A stretch of DNA of 64,000 bases from Aureimonas jatrophae (GCF_900104035.1 NZ_FNIT01000003.1:124001-188000), one strand, 5' to 3'; counted from the first letter of the stretch, positions 46,686 to 60,293 are shown. Numbers and translations: made by a program. Notes: generated from the letters alone by a model not told the origin.

Positions 46686-46860
46686 GCAGGGATCAGGCTT
46701 TCGGTCTCTCAACCGTACCCGGCGGCGACAAACGCGTCGTCGCTGCGGGAGGTGACTTAGTCGACACGCTCGTTCGCGTCAACCGGTTCATCGGACGCAG
46801 AGGCGCGGAAGAAGGAGAAAGGCTCTTTCAAGGCGACCTGTGGGTCCGGCAACCCGTCTC

Positions 46861-46888
46861 TTGTGCATCGTTGTTCAATTGCTACACT
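46861..46888 (+). promoter_or_regulatory. Probable promoter of the ppx-rlmE operon
   Basis: TTGTGC (46861-46866) and TACACT (46883-46888) are spaced by 16 bp. Predicted initiation near 46895 would leave only a few bases before ATG 46902, which argues against a GTG start at 46863. Confidence 0.5.
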
Positions 46889-46901
46889 CCGCATCAACGA
46901 C

Positions 46902-48338
46902 ATGACCGCTTCGCGGTCGCAGGAGCGCCCTTCGGGCCGGCTCCGGAGACAGATTGTGATCCATGACACGCAGCAGAGCCGCCGCGACGCACAGCCCCTG
47001 AACGCCAGCAACGATGTCGTCGTCCCGGTCGCGGCGGGTACGACGGACCTGGAACGTCTGCCGGAAACCGACCGCGGCGCCGACGAAAAGCGCCGTAACA
47101 AGCGGAATCGCCGGCGGCGTGGCCGAAAGGCGGGGCCTGGTTTGGTCGCTCCGGCCGTTCAGGGCGCCAGGGCCCTTCCTCCTTCTCTCGATGCCAAACT
47201 GCGGCAGGCCGAGCGTGCGATCCAAATGCGCCAGCAGGAGGAACGTTCGGCAGCGAGTCCGCCAACGGCACCGGCCCCGATCGAGATCCGCATGCCGAGT
47301 GCCGATGCGGTCGGCGGCGCGCCGCGTATGCCGGCCTATGCGGCCTTGGATCTGGGAACCAACAACTGCCGCCTGCTGGTCGCGGTGCCGACGCGGCCCG
47401 GCCAGTTCAGGGTCATCGACGCGTTCTCGCGCATCGTCCGCTTGGGCGAGGGCCTTGGGCGAACGGGAAGCCTCGCGGCGACGGCGATGGATCGGGCGGT
47501 CGCGGCCCTGGAGATCTGCGCGCAGAAGCTGTCCGCGCGCGAAATCTCGGGTGCGCGCCTCATCGCGACCGAGGCTTGTCGATCGGCCGCCAATGGTGCG
47601 GAGTTCATCGAGCGGGTTCGCTGTGAAACCGGATTGCGTCTCGAGATCGTCAGTCGCGAAACCGAGGCTCGCCTGGCGGTCTCGGGCTGCGGGTCGCTGG
47701 TCGACCGCAATGCCAGGGGCGCCGTTCTCTTCGACATCGGAGGTGGGTCGTCCGAGATCGCGCTTCTCGACCTGCGCGGTGGTGCGAGCCGCCGCCTGTC
47801 GAACCATATCGTCGCCTGGACGTCGCTGCCGGTCGGCGTTGTTTCGCTTGCGGAGCGCCACGGTGGCCGCGACGTCACGCCAGCCCTCTTCGAGCGCATG
47901 GTCGAGGAGGTCGTCGGTTTGATCCAGGCGTTCCCGGGGCGCGACCGTCTTGCGGCTCTGGTTGGACGTGACGGGTTCCATCTTCTGGGCACCTCCGGAA
48001 CGGTGACCACGCTGGCCGGTGTCCAGCTGCGGCTCGAACGCTACGATCGACGGCAGGTCGACGGTCTCTGGCTTACGGATGCTGAGGTCGAGGAACTCAT
48101 CGATCGCATCCGGGGCTGGAGCTTCGAGGAGCGCGTGGCCAATCCTTGCATTGGTTCGGATCGCGCCGACCTGGTTCTGGCCGGTTGCGCGATTCTAGAG
48201 GGTATCCGCCGGATCTGGCCCGCGCGGATGCTGCGCGTCGCCGATCGGGGCCTGCGGGAAGGCCTCCTGACGGAAATGATGGTGGCGGACGGCGTTTGGC
48301 GTCGTTCGAGCGCCAATGGAATACGGGCAACGGCATGA
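46902..48338 (+). CDS. ppx: Ppx/GppA phosphatase family protein with basic N-terminal extension
   Basis: Exopolyphosphatase or pppGpp phosphohydrolase family. The 478-residue protein has a 140-residue, Arg/Gln/Pro-rich, probably disordered N-terminus ([14 protein letters not shown]). The actin-like ATPase-fold core then begins at [14 protein letters not shown], with [27 protein letters not shown] and [14 protein letters not shown]. It lacks the extra C-terminal HD-like domain of E. coli Ppx and ends at about 320 core residues, like the short alphaproteobacterial form. Its stop overlaps the rlmE start (ATGA); the ppx-rlmE pairing is common in rhizobia. The catalytic preference (polyphosphate or pppGpp) cannot be told. 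Confidence 0.88.
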   Translation: MTASRSQERPSGRLRRQIVIHDTQQSRRDAQPLNASNDVVVPVAAGTTDLERLPETDRGADEKRRNKRNRRRRGRKAGPGLVAPAVQGARALPPSLDAKLRQAERAIQMRQQEERSAASPPTAPAPIEIRMPSADAVGGAPRMPAYAALDLGTNNCRLLVAVPTRPGQFRVIDAFSRIVRLGEGLGRTGSLAATAMDRAVAALEICAQKLSAREISGARLIATEACRSAANGAEFIERVRCETGLRLEIVSRETEARLAVSGCGSLVDRNARGAVLFDIGGGSSEIALLDLRGGASRRLSNHIVAWTSLPVGVVSLAERHGGRDVTPALFERMVEEVVGLIQAFPGRDRLAALVGRDGFHLLGTSGTVTTLAGVQLRLERYDRRQVDGLWLTDAEVEELIDRIRGWSFEERVANPCIGSDRADLVLAGCAILEGIRRIWPARMLRVADRGLREGLLTEMMVADGVWRRSSANGIRATA

Positions 48339-49039
48339 CGGGACGGGGTGACGATCGAGGACTGCAGGTCCGGGTCAAGAAGAAGCGCGGGTTGACCGCC
48401 TCATCGCGGCGGTGGCTGGAGCGGCAGCTCAACGATCCCTATGTGCGGCGCTCCAAGGCCGATGGCTATCGCTCGCGCGCCGCCTACAAGCTGATCGAGA
48501 TCGACGATCGCTACCACCTTCTGAAGCCCGGCCAGCGGGTGGTGGATCTCGGTGCGGCACCCGGCGGTTGGTGTCAGGTCGCGGTCGCTCGCTGTTTGTC
48601 CGGCGGCGAGGGTGCGGTTGTCGGTATCGACTATCTTCCGGTCGATCCGGTGCCCGGCGCGACGATTCTGGAACTCGACTTCCTCGACGAAACGGCGCCC
48701 GGACGCTTGATCGACTCCCTGGGCGGCAGTCCGGATATCGTTCTGTCGGACATGGCAGCGCCAACCACCGGTCATCGTCGGACGGACCATCTGCGCACCA
48801 TGCATCTTTGCGAGGTTGCGGCAGACTTCGCCGTACGCACCCTCAAGCCGGGCGGTCACTTCCTGACGAAGACATTCCAGGGCGGGACCGAAGGCGACCT
48901 TCTGACGATGCTGAAGCGGGAGTTCCGTTCGGTTCACCACGTCAAGCCACCCGCCTCGCGCGATGGCTCGGTCGAACTTTACCTCCTCGCCAAGGAATTT
49001 CGTGGTGCCGGACGGCGTGACGAGGAGAGCGAAGGCTGA
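48335..49039 (+). CDS. rlmE: 23S rRNA (uridine-2'-O-)-methyltransferase RlmE (FtsJ)
   Basis: Methylates U2552 of 23S rRNA in late 50S assembly. The 234-residue protein opens with a basic tail, then [31 protein letters not shown], in which the family lysine is in AAYKL. SAM motif [15 protein letters not shown], catalytic Asp in [17 protein letters not shown], catalytic Lys in [10 protein letters not shown] and Glu in [11 protein letters not shown] complete the K-D-K-E tetrad. ATG 48335 overlaps the ppx stop, showing coupling. Confidence 0.96.
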   Translation: MTGRGDDRGLQVRVKKKRGLTASSRRWLERQLNDPYVRRSKADGYRSRAAYKLIEIDDRYHLLKPGQRVVDLGAAPGGWCQVAVARCLSGGEGAVVGIDYLPVDPVPGATILELDFLDETAPGRLIDSLGGSPDIVLSDMAAPTTGHRRTDHLRTMHLCEVAADFAVRTLKPGGHFLTKTFQGGTEGDLLTMLKREFRSVHHVKPPASRDGSVELYLLAKEFRGAGRRDEESEG

Positions 49040-49068
49040 GCAACGACCCCATCCGCCTGAGACTGTCT

Positions 49069-49500
49069 TTGGACGAGCCGAGGGTGGTGAATTGGCCGAG
49101 CGGGGTGGTTCTCGCCCCGTTTCGTCCTGATGACGCCTCCGAAGCCTTGCGTGTGCTGATCGATGCCTATCACGACGGCTATGCCGGAGAGTTCGAAGGC
49201 GGCGACGACTGGTACGCGACGGTTTCCGCCGACGACGAATGGGACCCGGCTCTCGTGCTTCTGGCGCGGGATGTCGAGACGCAACGTATCGTCGGAGTGT
49301 GCTACGGCTGGACCAGCGCGTTCCTGAAAGATGTCTGTGTCGCTCGCGTCGCGCGAGGGCAGGGTTTGGGCGAGGCCCTGGTGCTGGCCTTGGCGGAACG
49401 CTTTCGCGAACGCGGGTTCGGGGCGATGGATCTCAAAGTCCTGCCCGGCAACGCTCCCGCCCGCGGCCTGTATCGCAAGATCGGTTTCCGGGACGCCTGA
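49069..49500 (+). CDS. GNAT family N-acetyltransferase
   Basis: A 143-residue acetyltransferase-fold protein. The acetyl-CoA-binding motif is visible as VARVARGQGLGEALVLALAERF (R/Q-x-x-G-x-G/A), followed by LKVLPGNAPARGLYRKIGF, the typical closing strands. The substrate is unknown. The only available in-frame starts before the fold are TTG 49069 or other rare codons, since a stop lies at 49018-49020. It follows rlmE by 29 bp and could be the third gene of that operon. It ends 10 bp from a convergent efflux gene. Confidence 0.8.
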   Translation: MDEPRVVNWPSGVVLAPFRPDDASEALRVLIDAYHDGYAGEFEGGDDWYATVSADDEWDPALVLLARDVETQRIVGVCYGWTSAFLKDVCVARVARGQGLGEALVLALAERFRERGFGAMDLKVLPGNAPARGLYRKIGFRDA

Positions 49501-49510
49501 TGCGACCGGC

Positions 49511-50899
49511 CTACTCGGCCGGCACACGGCGTCCGGAGACTTCGGCTCCGGCCTCGTCAGGCAGGTGGCGGAACGGGAATGCCGCGAAGATCGTGACGAG
49601 CCCGACCGCGAAGAAGGCGACCTGAAAATCCCACAGGGTCGCGTGACCCGTTCCGTTCAGCAGGATTCCAGCCTCGAGGATTGCGCCAGCCATCGCGACA
49701 CCACCGGCGATGGCCACCTGCTGGAAGGCTGCAACCATCGACGTCGCATCCCCCGTCCGCAGCGTCGGTACGTCCGCGAAGGCCAGGACATTCGTGCTCG
49801 TGAAGAAAAGCGAGCGAAAGAAGCCGCCGATCAGCAGCAGAACGATCAGGACAGGCACCGGCGTCGAGGGTTGATAGAAACCGATCGCGCCGATCAACGA
49901 ACCGCCCATGATGGCCGCGCCCGTCAGGGTCATTCGGAACCCGAAGGTTCGCAGGATCGGACGGACGAGAACCTTCATGGTCATGGCGCCACCGATGGAT
50001 ACGGCGCTCAGAAGACCCGATTGGAACGGCGAATAGCCGAAACCGAGTTGCAGCATCAGGGGGAACAGGAACGGCACCGCGCCGGCACCGATGCGGAAGA
50101 TGCCGCCACCGACAATCGCGGTGCGCAGGGTCTCCAGCTTCGCCAACTGCAGATCGAGCACGGGATGCGCCGTCTGACGTGCATGGCGGACGTAGAAGAC
50201 GGCGAAGAGACCCCCCAGCACCGTCATGCCGATCCCGAGGAGCGGCGGTAACGCCGGCAGCGATACGACCGAAAGCCCGAAGACGATGCCGGAGCAGGCG
50301 AGGCCCGACAAGGCGAAGCCTGTCCAATCGAAGCGCACCTCGGGCATCGCCTCGATGCGCGGCAGGAACCGCTGGGCGAGCGCCATGCCTATGATGCCGA
50401 TCGGCAAGTTGATGAAGAAGATCCAGCGCCAGTCCGCATAGGTCGCAATCGCGCCTCCGATCGGCGGTCCGATCAGCGGACCGATCAGAGCGGGAAAGGT
50501 AAACCATGCCATGGCGCTTACCAGGTCCGATTTCGGCACGGCCCGGATCAGAAGCAGGCGTCCGACCGGCGTCATCATCGCACCGCCCATGCCCTGCAGG
50601 AACCGCGCGGCCACGAAGCCTTCCAGCGACGACGCGAAACCGCAGGCCAGCGAACCCAGCATGAAGACCGCGATCGCCAGCTGGAATACGGGCTTGGCTC
50701 CGAAGCGATCGGCAATCCGGCCCGAGATCGGAATGAAAACGGCAAGAGACACGTAGTAGCTCGTCAACGCGAGCTTCAACGCGATAGGGCTTGCGCCGAT
50801 GTCGTGCGCGATGGTGGCGAGCGAGGTCGCGATCACCGTCGAGTCGATGTTCTCCATGAACAGCGCGACGGCGAGGACAACCGGAACGATGCGTTTCAA
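49511..50899 (-). CDS. DHA2-type MFS multidrug efflux transporter
   Basis: A 462-residue membrane protein with about 14 predicted transmembrane helices, as in the EmrB/QacA (DHA2) family. It shows the N-terminal helix 1 motif LFMENIDSTVIATSLATIAHDIG, the loop motif GRIADRFGAKPVF, and motif C-like GPLIGPPIGGAIATYADWRWIFFINLPIG, which marks drug/H+ antiporters. It lacks an adjacent membrane-fusion gene, so it probably exports across the inner membrane alone. The substrate is unknown. A short GC-rich palindrome at its 3' end lacks a T-tract. Confidence 0.92.
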   Translation of the reverse strand: MKRIVPVVLAVALFMENIDSTVIATSLATIAHDIGASPIALKLALTSYYVSLAVFIPISGRIADRFGAKPVFQLAIAVFMLGSLACGFASSLEGFVAARFLQGMGGAMMTPVGRLLLIRAVPKSDLVSAMAWFTFPALIGPLIGPPIGGAIATYADWRWIFFINLPIGIIGMALAQRFLPRIEAMPEVRFDWTGFALSGLACSGIVFGLSVVSLPALPPLLGIGMTVLGGLFAVFYVRHARQTAHPVLDLQLAKLETLRTAIVGGGIFRIGAGAVPFLFPLMLQLGFGYSPFQSGLLSAVSIGGAMTMKVLVRPILRTFGFRMTLTGAAIMGGSLIGAIGFYQPSTPVPVLIVLLLIGGFFRSLFFTSTNVLAFADVPTLRTGDATSMVAAFQQVAIAGGVAMAGAILEAGILLNGTGHATLWDFQVAFFAVGLVTIFAAFPFRHLPDEAGAEVSGRRVPAE

Positions 50900-51079
50900 G
50901 GTCGTTTGTCCGGTAGGGGAGTATGGTTAGGCTGTAAGCTCGACTTACCGCCCTCGCAAGAGCGTGAACGTGAAAGCGCCGTAAGGCCGGTGGTGTTCCG
51001 CGCCTCGCATATTGTCTCGTGAGTGGAACGCCTCATCTTGCAGGCGGCCCCAATTCATATCGTCATTCGGAGCGCATCG

Positions 51080-54593
<3,514 letters not shown>

Positions 54594-54699
54594 TCCGATC
54601 CAATAATCTGATCGTGATGGTTTGAAAATACGATTGGAAGTGATCGCGGGAATCTGTTGGAACAGCTCTAAACCATGATCCAGCAGGGAGACGTCCTCA
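54594..54699. promoter_or_regulatory. oxyR-katA divergent regulatory region
   Basis: An A+T-rich 106-bp gap that must hold both promoters and the OxyR site. TGATCG occurs twice in the same orientation (starting near 54612 and 54641), flanking an A-rich centre. The exact OxyR site cannot be fixed by eye. AGGGAG before the katA ATG is the ribosome binding site. Confidence 0.5.
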
Positions 54700-56208
54700 A
54701 TGTCCGACAGACCGAGGCTGACCACGACGGCGGGAGCACCGCTCTCCTCGAACCAGAATGCCAAGACGGTTGGCCCGCGTGGGCCGGTCCTTCTGGAGGA
54801 TTACCAGCTCATCGAGAAGCTGGCCCACCAGAACCGCGAGCGCGTGCCGGAGCGCGTCGTGCACGCGAAGGGTTGGGGTGCCTACGGTACGCTCACCGTG
54901 ACCGAGGACGTCACGCGCTACTCGCGCGCGAAGGTGTTCTCCGAGGTCGGCAAGAAGACCGAGATGCTGGCTCGCTTCTCGACCGTGGCCGGCGAGCAGG
55001 GCGCGGCCGACGCCGAGCGCGACGTTCGTGGCTTCTCGCTGAAGTTCTACACAGAAGAGGGCAACTGGGACGTCGTCGGCAACAACACGCCGGTCTTCTT
55101 CGTCGGCGACCCGTACAAGTTCCCGGACTTCATCCATACGCAGAAGCGCCATCCGCGCACGAACCTGCGCTCCGCCACCGCTATGTGGGACTTCTGGTCG
55201 CTGTGCCCGGAATCGCTGCATCAGGTCACGATCCTGATGTCGGATCGCGGCATTCCGGTCGATCCGAGCCGCATGAACGGCTACGGCAGCCACACCTTCT
55301 CGCTCTGGAACGCGGCCGGCGAGCGCTTCTGGGTCAAGTTCCACTTCAAGACGCGCCAAGGCCACAAGACCTTCACGAACGAGGAAGCGGAGAAGGTCAT
55401 CGCGAAGTCGCGCGAGAGCTACCAGGAGGCGCTCTACGGCATGATCGAGGCGGGTGAGTTCCCGAAGTGGGACTTCTTCATCCAGGTCATGCCGGAGATG
55501 GAGGCCGAGGAGTTCGAGCAGAAGACCGGCTGGAGCGCGTTCGATCTCACCAAGGTCTGGCCGCACGGCATGTACCCCCTGATCAAGGTCGGCGAGTTCG
55601 AGCTCAACCGCAATCCGGACAACTACTTCACCGAGATCGAGCAGTCTGCCTTCAACCCGTCGAACGTCGTGCCGGGCATCGGTTTCTCGCCCGACAAGAT
55701 GCTGCAGGGTCGGCTCTTCTCGTACCCGGACGCGCACCGCTACCGCATCGGCGTCCACTACGAGTCGCTCGAGGTCAACAAGCCCCGCTGCCCGGTCGCT
55801 CACTACAACCGCGACGGCTCGATGCCCTTCGGGCTTAAGACCAACCCCGACGCCTACTACGAGCCCAACTCGTTCGGCGGACCCGTCGAGGATCCGAGCG
55901 TCGAGGAGCCGCCGCATCGCTACTCCGGCCAGGTCGGCCGCTACGAGTTCCGAGGCGAGGCGGACCACTATTCGCAGCCGCGCGCTCTGTTCAAGCTGTT
56001 CGACGACGCGCACAAGCAGCGACTGTTCAAGACGCTGGCGGGTGCGATGCAGGGCGTGCCCGAGTTCATCGTGGAACGGCAGCTGGCCCATTTCGACAAG
56101 GTCGACGCGGCTTACGGCGCGGGAGTGCGCAAGGCTCTCGCGGAGCAGGGCCGTGACGATGCGCAGGCGAGCCTGACGACGAGTCATAGCGCCGAGGCGG
56201 CCGAGTAG
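54700..56208 (+). CDS. katA: Monofunctional heme catalase
   Basis: Decomposes hydrogen peroxide. The 502-residue small-subunit catalase has catalytic His55 in [13 protein letters not shown], the catalytic Asn in [12 protein letters not shown], and the proximal heme Tyr in [14 protein letters not shown]. The NADPH-binding region is typical of clade 3 enzymes. No signal peptide, so cytoplasmic. Divergent OxyR very likely induces it. A strong terminator follows. Confidence 0.98.
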   Translation: MSDRPRLTTTAGAPLSSNQNAKTVGPRGPVLLEDYQLIEKLAHQNRERVPERVVHAKGWGAYGTLTVTEDVTRYSRAKVFSEVGKKTEMLARFSTVAGEQGAADAERDVRGFSLKFYTEEGNWDVVGNNTPVFFVGDPYKFPDFIHTQKRHPRTNLRSATAMWDFWSLCPESLHQVTILMSDRGIPVDPSRMNGYGSHTFSLWNAAGERFWVKFHFKTRQGHKTFTNEEAEKVIAKSRESYQEALYGMIEAGEFPKWDFFIQVMPEMEAEEFEQKTGWSAFDLTKVWPHGMYPLIKVGEFELNRNPDNYFTEIEQSAFNPSNVVPGIGFSPDKMLQGRLFSYPDAHRYRIGVHYESLEVNKPRCPVAHYNRDGSMPFGLKTNPDAYYEPNSFGGPVEDPSVEEPPHRYSGQVGRYEFRGEADHYSQPRALFKLFDDAHKQRLFKTLAGAMQGVPEFIVERQLAHFDKVDAAYGAGVRKALAEQGRDDAQASLTTSHSAEAAE

Positions 56209-56233
56209 GCCTGCACAACATAAGCAACTAGAT

Positions 56234-56261
56234 AAGGGGCCGGCCGCGATGCCGGCCCCTT
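56234..56261 (+). terminator. Terminator of katA
   Basis: An 11-bp perfect stem (56234-56244 with 56251-56261) around CGCGAT, running into TTTTT. Confidence 0.9.
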
Positions 56262-56381
56262 TTTCGTTGTTGCAAGCGTTTGTCGCAGTGCGACCGCGCG
56301 GTGTATGCGCGTCTTCCCTTCGTATCCAACACGGCGAGCCGGCATGATCGAGATTTCCAACCGCATCTCGCGAGCTTTTCG

Positions 56382-57680
56382 ATGCGGCTAGGCGGCCGGA
56401 TCGCGGCTGCGGCCGAAGTGCTGGACGATATGGCGGCACGACGTCGCCCTGTGGCGGACGCTTTGAAGGACTGGGGCCTTTCCCACCGGTTCGCCGGTTC
56501 GGGCGATCGATCGGCGATCGGGAACCTGGTTTACGACGTGCTGCGACGTCGCCGGTCCCTGGAAGCGCGGATGGGGAGCCACGTCCACGCCGATCTCGTT
56601 TACGGCGCGGTGCTCGACAGCGGAACAACGGCCGATGCGCTGACGGCCGCGGTCGAGGGCGACCGCTTCGCACCCCCGCTTCCGTCCGCTGACAGAATCG
56701 GGGCATTCCTAGCAGAAGTGCGGTCGCCGGATCACGAGCCGGCTGCGTTGGCCGACGTACCCGACTGGCTGGCCGCACCGCTCGAGGCGTCGCTTGGCAA
56801 GGACTGGATCGAGGAAGCGCGAGCTTTATCCGCGCGCCCTCCATTGGATCTGCGTGCCAATCTCCTGAAGGCATCGCGGGACGAGGTCGCTGCGGAACTG
56901 GCACCGCTTGGCGCGCAGCCGTCCCGGCTTTCGCCCTGGGGGCTGCGGATCGATCCGATACAAGGCGACGGCCGACATCCAAACGTCCAGGTCGAGCGCG
57001 GCTTCCAGACCGGGCTCTTCGAGATACAGGACGAGGGCTCGCAACTCGCCGCGCTCCTCGCGGGCGCCGAGCCCGGGCAGCGTATCCTCGACTACTGTGC
57101 GGGCGCCGGCGGCAAGACTCTCGCGCTCGCGGCGGCCAGCGGGAATCAGGCGGACATGCACGCCTTCGACGCCGATCGCCAGCGTCTTGCGCCGATCTGG
57201 GATCGGCTTGCCCGCGCGGGCGCGACCGCGATGGTCCATCAGCCGCGCGACGATCTGTCGGGATTGCTCGGCGCCATGGATCTCGTGGTCGTGGACGCTC
57301 CGTGCACGGGCTCCGGCACGTGGCGTCGCCGGCCCGACGCGAAATGGCGGCTGACCGAAGCGCAGCTTCGCAAGCGAATGGGCGAGCAGGACCATGTCCT
57401 CGAGCAAGCCTCCCGCTTCGTGGCGGGAGGGGGACGGCTGGCCTACATCACCTGTTCGGTTCTGCGCGAGGAGAACGCGGCGCGGATCGAGAGTTTCCTC
57501 GCCACGCGTTCCGGCTGGCGCGTTGTCGACGCCGAGGCAATCTGGAGCGAACGTCTTCCGGAAGCATCAAGGGCTTATCGTGCGGAACGCATCCAGAGCG
57601 GGTCGGTCCTGACCCTCACGCCGCGTTTGTCCGGAACGGATGGCTTCTTCTTCGCCCTCCTGACGCGAGACGCCACATGA
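56382..57680 (+). CDS. rsmB: RsmB-type RNA (cytosine-5-)-methyltransferase
   Basis: SAM-dependent m5C methyltransferase of the NOL1/NOP2/Sun (RsmB/RsmF) family, probably acting on 16S rRNA. The 432-residue protein has an N-terminal helical NusB-like part, then ILDYCAGAGGKTLALAAAS (SAM motif I), VVVDAPCTGSGTWRRRPDAKW (motif IV with a catalytic Cys) and LAYITCSVLREEN (motif VI with the second Cys). ATG 56382 is chosen because family similarity begins right there; longer in-frame starts exist upstream. It is coupled by an ATGA overlap to tspO. Confidence 0.9.
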   Translation: MRLGGRIAAAAEVLDDMAARRRPVADALKDWGLSHRFAGSGDRSAIGNLVYDVLRRRRSLEARMGSHVHADLVYGAVLDSGTTADALTAAVEGDRFAPPLPSADRIGAFLAEVRSPDHEPAALADVPDWLAAPLEASLGKDWIEEARALSARPPLDLRANLLKASRDEVAAELAPLGAQPSRLSPWGLRIDPIQGDGRHPNVQVERGFQTGLFEIQDEGSQLAALLAGAEPGQRILDYCAGAGGKTLALAAASGNQADMHAFDADRQRLAPIWDRLARAGATAMVHQPRDDLSGLLGAMDLVVVDAPCTGSGTWRRRPDAKWRLTEAQLRKRMGEQDHVLEQASRFVAGGGRLAYITCSVLREENAARIESFLATRSGWRVVDAEAIWSERLPEASRAYRAERIQSGSVLTLTPRLSGTDGFFFALLTRDAT

Positions 57681-58126
57681 GGCGCTGGTTGCAACTGATT
57701 GCGTTTCTGGCATTTTCGGTCGGCGGCGGTGCATTGATCGGCAGCCTCAATGCGCCCGATGACTGGTACCGTCATCTGGCCAAGCCATGGTTCACGCCTC
57801 CGGGTTGGTTGTTCGCTCCGGTCTGGACGGTCCTCTACGTGCTGATCGGCGTGGCGGGATGGCGAGCATGGCGCTCGGGTTCGACACCGCTGCTCACCGC
57901 ATGGTTCATCCAGCTCGGCCTGAACTTCCTATGGCCGTCGATTTTCTTCTCCGCGCACTCGCCCTTGGTGGCTTTGGTCGTGATCGTCGGTCTGCTGGCG
58001 GCCGTGCTGGTATTCCTCGTGCGAGTCAAAGCGCGAGATCGTGTCGCGTTCTGGTGCTTCGTCCCCTATGCGGTCTGGGTCGCCTTCGCCGCCCTTTTGA
58101 ACGGTTCGATCGTATGGCTGAACTGA
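57677..58126 (+). CDS. tspO: TspO/MBR family tryptophan-rich sensory protein
   Basis: A 149-residue membrane protein with five predicted transmembrane helices and the family pattern KPWFTPPGWLFAPVWTVLYVLIGVAGW, then NFLWPSIFFS in helix 3 and a Trp-rich end (AFWCFVPYAVWVAFAALLN). TspO homologues bind porphyrins and in Rhodobacter modulate tetrapyrrole-related gene expression; the role here is unknown. The start overlaps the rsmB stop (ATGA), and the end overlaps the next gene by 13 bp, so three genes form one operon. Confidence 0.93.
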   Translation: MRRWLQLIAFLAFSVGGGALIGSLNAPDDWYRHLAKPWFTPPGWLFAPVWTVLYVLIGVAGWRAWRSGSTPLLTAWFIQLGLNFLWPSIFFSAHSPLVALVVIVGLLAAVLVFLVRVKARDRVAFWCFVPYAVWVAFAALLNGSIVWLN

Positions 58127-58758
58127 CGTCGGCTCCCTTTCCGGAAGACGGCGACGTCCTCTTCGTAATGGCGGCCGAAGTGGAGTACGGTCCGGCGCTG
58201 CGCCGAATGATCCGACCCGTCATGACGGGCATCGGCCCGATCGAGGCGGCCATCGAGACCTCACTCGCCCTGCAACGGCGACAGTACGCCGGTATCGCGA
58301 CACGTTTGGTGGTGTCGCTTGGTTCCGCCGGATCCAACCGTCTGGAACAAGGCGGCATCTACCAGGCATCGAGCGTCTCGTGGCGCGACATCGACGCGTC
58401 AGCGCTCGGCTTCGCACGAGGCGTCACCCCCTTGGTCGATCACCCCGCCGAGGTGCCGCTGCCGACGCCCGTACCCGGTCTTCCCAGCGCCCGCCTATCG
58501 ACGGGTGGAAACGTCGTGTCGGGCGCAGCCTATTCGGCCATCGACGCGGAGATGGTCGACATGGAAACCTTCGCGGTCTGGCGTGCCGCCAGCCGCCATG
58601 CGCTTCCTCTCGTGGCGATTCGCGGCATCTCGGATGGCGTTGACGAACTCCGCCGCTACTCCGACTGGACGGCGTTGTTGCCGGACATCGACCGCGGCCT
58701 GGCGGCAGCGGTCGATCGGCTTCTGGTGGAGTGGCGAGCGGGTCGCGTCGCGATATGA
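58114..58758 (+). CDS. mtnN: 5'-methylthioadenosine/S-adenosylhomocysteine nucleosidase-like protein
   Basis: A 214-residue nucleoside phosphorylase-fold protein. It has the N-terminal VMAAEVEYGPAL with a family Glu, the central VVSLGSAGS, and AEMVDMETFAVWRAA containing the catalytic Asp and purine-binding Glu region. The final ISDGVDEL segment supports the nucleosidase family. MTA/SAH nucleosidases recycle SAM by-products, which fits next to a SAM-dependent methyltransferase. It is slightly shorter than E. coli MtnN (232 residues). The alternative is another purine nucleoside hydrolase of the same fold. Confidence 0.85.
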   Translation: MAELTSAPFPEDGDVLFVMAAEVEYGPALRRMIRPVMTGIGPIEAAIETSLALQRRQYAGIATRLVVSLGSAGSNRLEQGGIYQASSVSWRDIDASALGFARGVTPLVDHPAEVPLPTPVPGLPSARLSTGGNVVSGAAYSAIDAEMVDMETFAVWRAASRHALPLVAIRGISDGVDELRRYSDWTALLPDIDRGLAAAVDRLLVEWRAGRVAI

Positions 58759-58777
58759 CCGGACACGCCCCTGTGCG

Positions 58778-60136
58778 TCAGCGGGCGCGGAGGAAGTCGC
58801 CGACTTCGAGGCGCACGAACTCGTTGTCGTCCGCCCGGTCGAGTGCCCGGCCAGCCGAGAAGGGGTAGTTGTTGTCGTTGCCGACCACGATATGGTTCTC
58901 GTCGATCCGATCGACGTTCTCGATCGTGACGAAAGGCATGTCGTAGCGACCGTTCTCCGTGCCCTGGCGTGCTTTCCCGGTCGGATCGCGGATATCAAGA
59001 AGATCGATATAGCCGATCTTGCGCACGGCCTGACCCGCGTTCGCCTCGTTCATCTCGATCTTGTAGACGCGCTTCAGCTTGGCTGGTGCGGCGAAGCAGG
59101 CCGCGTCCGGCTCTCCGGAGCAGGCTTGCGCCACGCGGCCGGCGCCGTTGTCGCGCTCGATGACGAGTGCCGTCGTGTCGTCCAGAAGATTGAAGTCGCC
59201 GATCGCGACGCCGTTCTCGCTCAGCGGATAAAGCCAGGAGCGTCCGGTCCACTCGCGCTTCGCGGTGTCGAACTCGACGATGCGAAGAGCGGTCCGTCCG
59301 TCGGCAGTTTTCTCCGCAATGCCGTCCTTGTACACCGGACCCTCCAGAAGCCCGTAGACCCGCAATCCGTCCGGCGACTGAGCGAGACCTTCGAAACCGC
59401 CGGATCGCTTGAGATTGAAAGTGGGTAGGGGTTTGGTAGGGTCGGCCGGCAGCGAGAGCGCCGGGTGGTCCGGCGATCGGATCTCGGTCTCGCCCACGCG
59501 GGTCGCATGAACGGACGTCAAACGTCCCTCGCGATCGAAGTGCAGGAGATACGGTCCGAACTCCTCGCCGACCCAAAAGCCGTCCTCGACCGGCTGAAGG
59601 GATTCGATGTCGAAGTCCGCACCCGTCAGGTAGCGGGTTGTCGTCCCTTCCAGAGTGATCGGAAACGGCGCGACCTTATTCGGATCACTCAGAAACACCG
59701 TTTGTCTTTGTGTGAGCGCGCCCGCATTCCAGTCGAAACCGACACGATAGATCATCAACATGGCGTCGCTGGAGTTGCTCTTCGAGCCGAAGCCGTTGTC
59801 GGACAAGGTCCAGAACGTTCCATCCGGCATCGCCCGGATCCCCGAGAAGCCCTGTACGGCCTGCCCCTCCAGCGGCAGTCCGACGTTCGTCGGACGCTTT
59901 CCATCCATGCCGGGAACGGCGCCGAGCGTCACGGTGCGACGTCGATCCGGCGTCGTGAACTTACCAGCCTGGCGCACATGGTCCGGCGCGTCCTCCGGAG
60001 CGGTTTGGATCGTGTTCGAGGGTAGGACGACCTGGGCGTCAAGCGTCGCCGGATAGGCCTGGCCTTCCAGGGATTGCGCGGAAGCGGCGCTCGAAAGGAG
60101 CGCGACCAAGGGCAGGGTGGCGAGAATCGATTTCAT
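58778..60136 (-). CDS. Secreted phytase-like esterase domain protein
   Basis: A 452-residue exported protein with signal peptide KSILATLPLVALLSSAASAQ (cleavage near 20). The mature part resembles the esterase-like phytase family (beta-propeller; QGFSGIRAMPDGTFWTLSDNGFG, ADFDIESLQPVEDGFWVGEEFGPYLLHFD, FEGLAQSPDG, DNNYPFSAGR). Substrate and localisation beyond the periplasm are unknown. Cysteines in QACSGEPDAACF may form a disulfide. ATG 60136 is preferred: GGAG lies 6 bases upstream and it begins the signal peptide. A longer frame continues antisense through guaA and is not real. Confidence 0.85.
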   Translation of the reverse strand: MKSILATLPLVALLSSAASAQSLEGQAYPATLDAQVVLPSNTIQTAPEDAPDHVRQAGKFTTPDRRRTVTLGAVPGMDGKRPTNVGLPLEGQAVQGFSGIRAMPDGTFWTLSDNGFGSKSNSSDAMLMIYRVGFDWNAGALTQRQTVFLSDPNKVAPFPITLEGTTTRYLTGADFDIESLQPVEDGFWVGEEFGPYLLHFDREGRLTSVHATRVGETEIRSPDHPALSLPADPTKPLPTFNLKRSGGFEGLAQSPDGLRVYGLLEGPVYKDGIAEKTADGRTALRIVEFDTAKREWTGRSWLYPLSENGVAIGDFNLLDDTTALVIERDNGAGRVAQACSGEPDAACFAAPAKLKRVYKIEMNEANAGQAVRKIGYIDLLDIRDPTGKARQGTENGRYDMPFVTIENVDRIDENHIVVGNDNNYPFSAGRALDRADDNEFVRLEVGDFLRAR

Positions 60137-60270
60137 GTCTGGCTCCGGCAGCGGTGGGCTGGCGAGCGCGAGAGACATGGGGACCATGACAGGACCGCTA
60201 CGACACGACGACGAATCGATGAAACCTGCCGTGCCGAACTGCTTTCCTGAGCCGCTAGGCCTTGCCTTTC

Positions 60271-60293
60271 CGGACTTCTTATCTAGAAGTCCG
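60271..60293. repeat. Perfect inverted repeat abutting the guaA start codon
   Basis: CGGACTTCT (60271-60279) pairs with AGAAGTCCG (60285-60293) around TATCT. Its right arm ends 2 bases before ATG 60296, where a Shine-Dalgarno would lie, and no other SD is visible. Confidence 0.6.

Noticed and set aside
49506-49522. CCGGCC-TACTC-GGCCGG hairpin at the GNAT/MFS junction as a terminator
   Set aside because: No T-tract on either side and it overlaps the end of the MFS coding region.
54697-56982. Long leftward open frame antisense to katA
   Set aside because: Shadow frame; katA is unambiguous.
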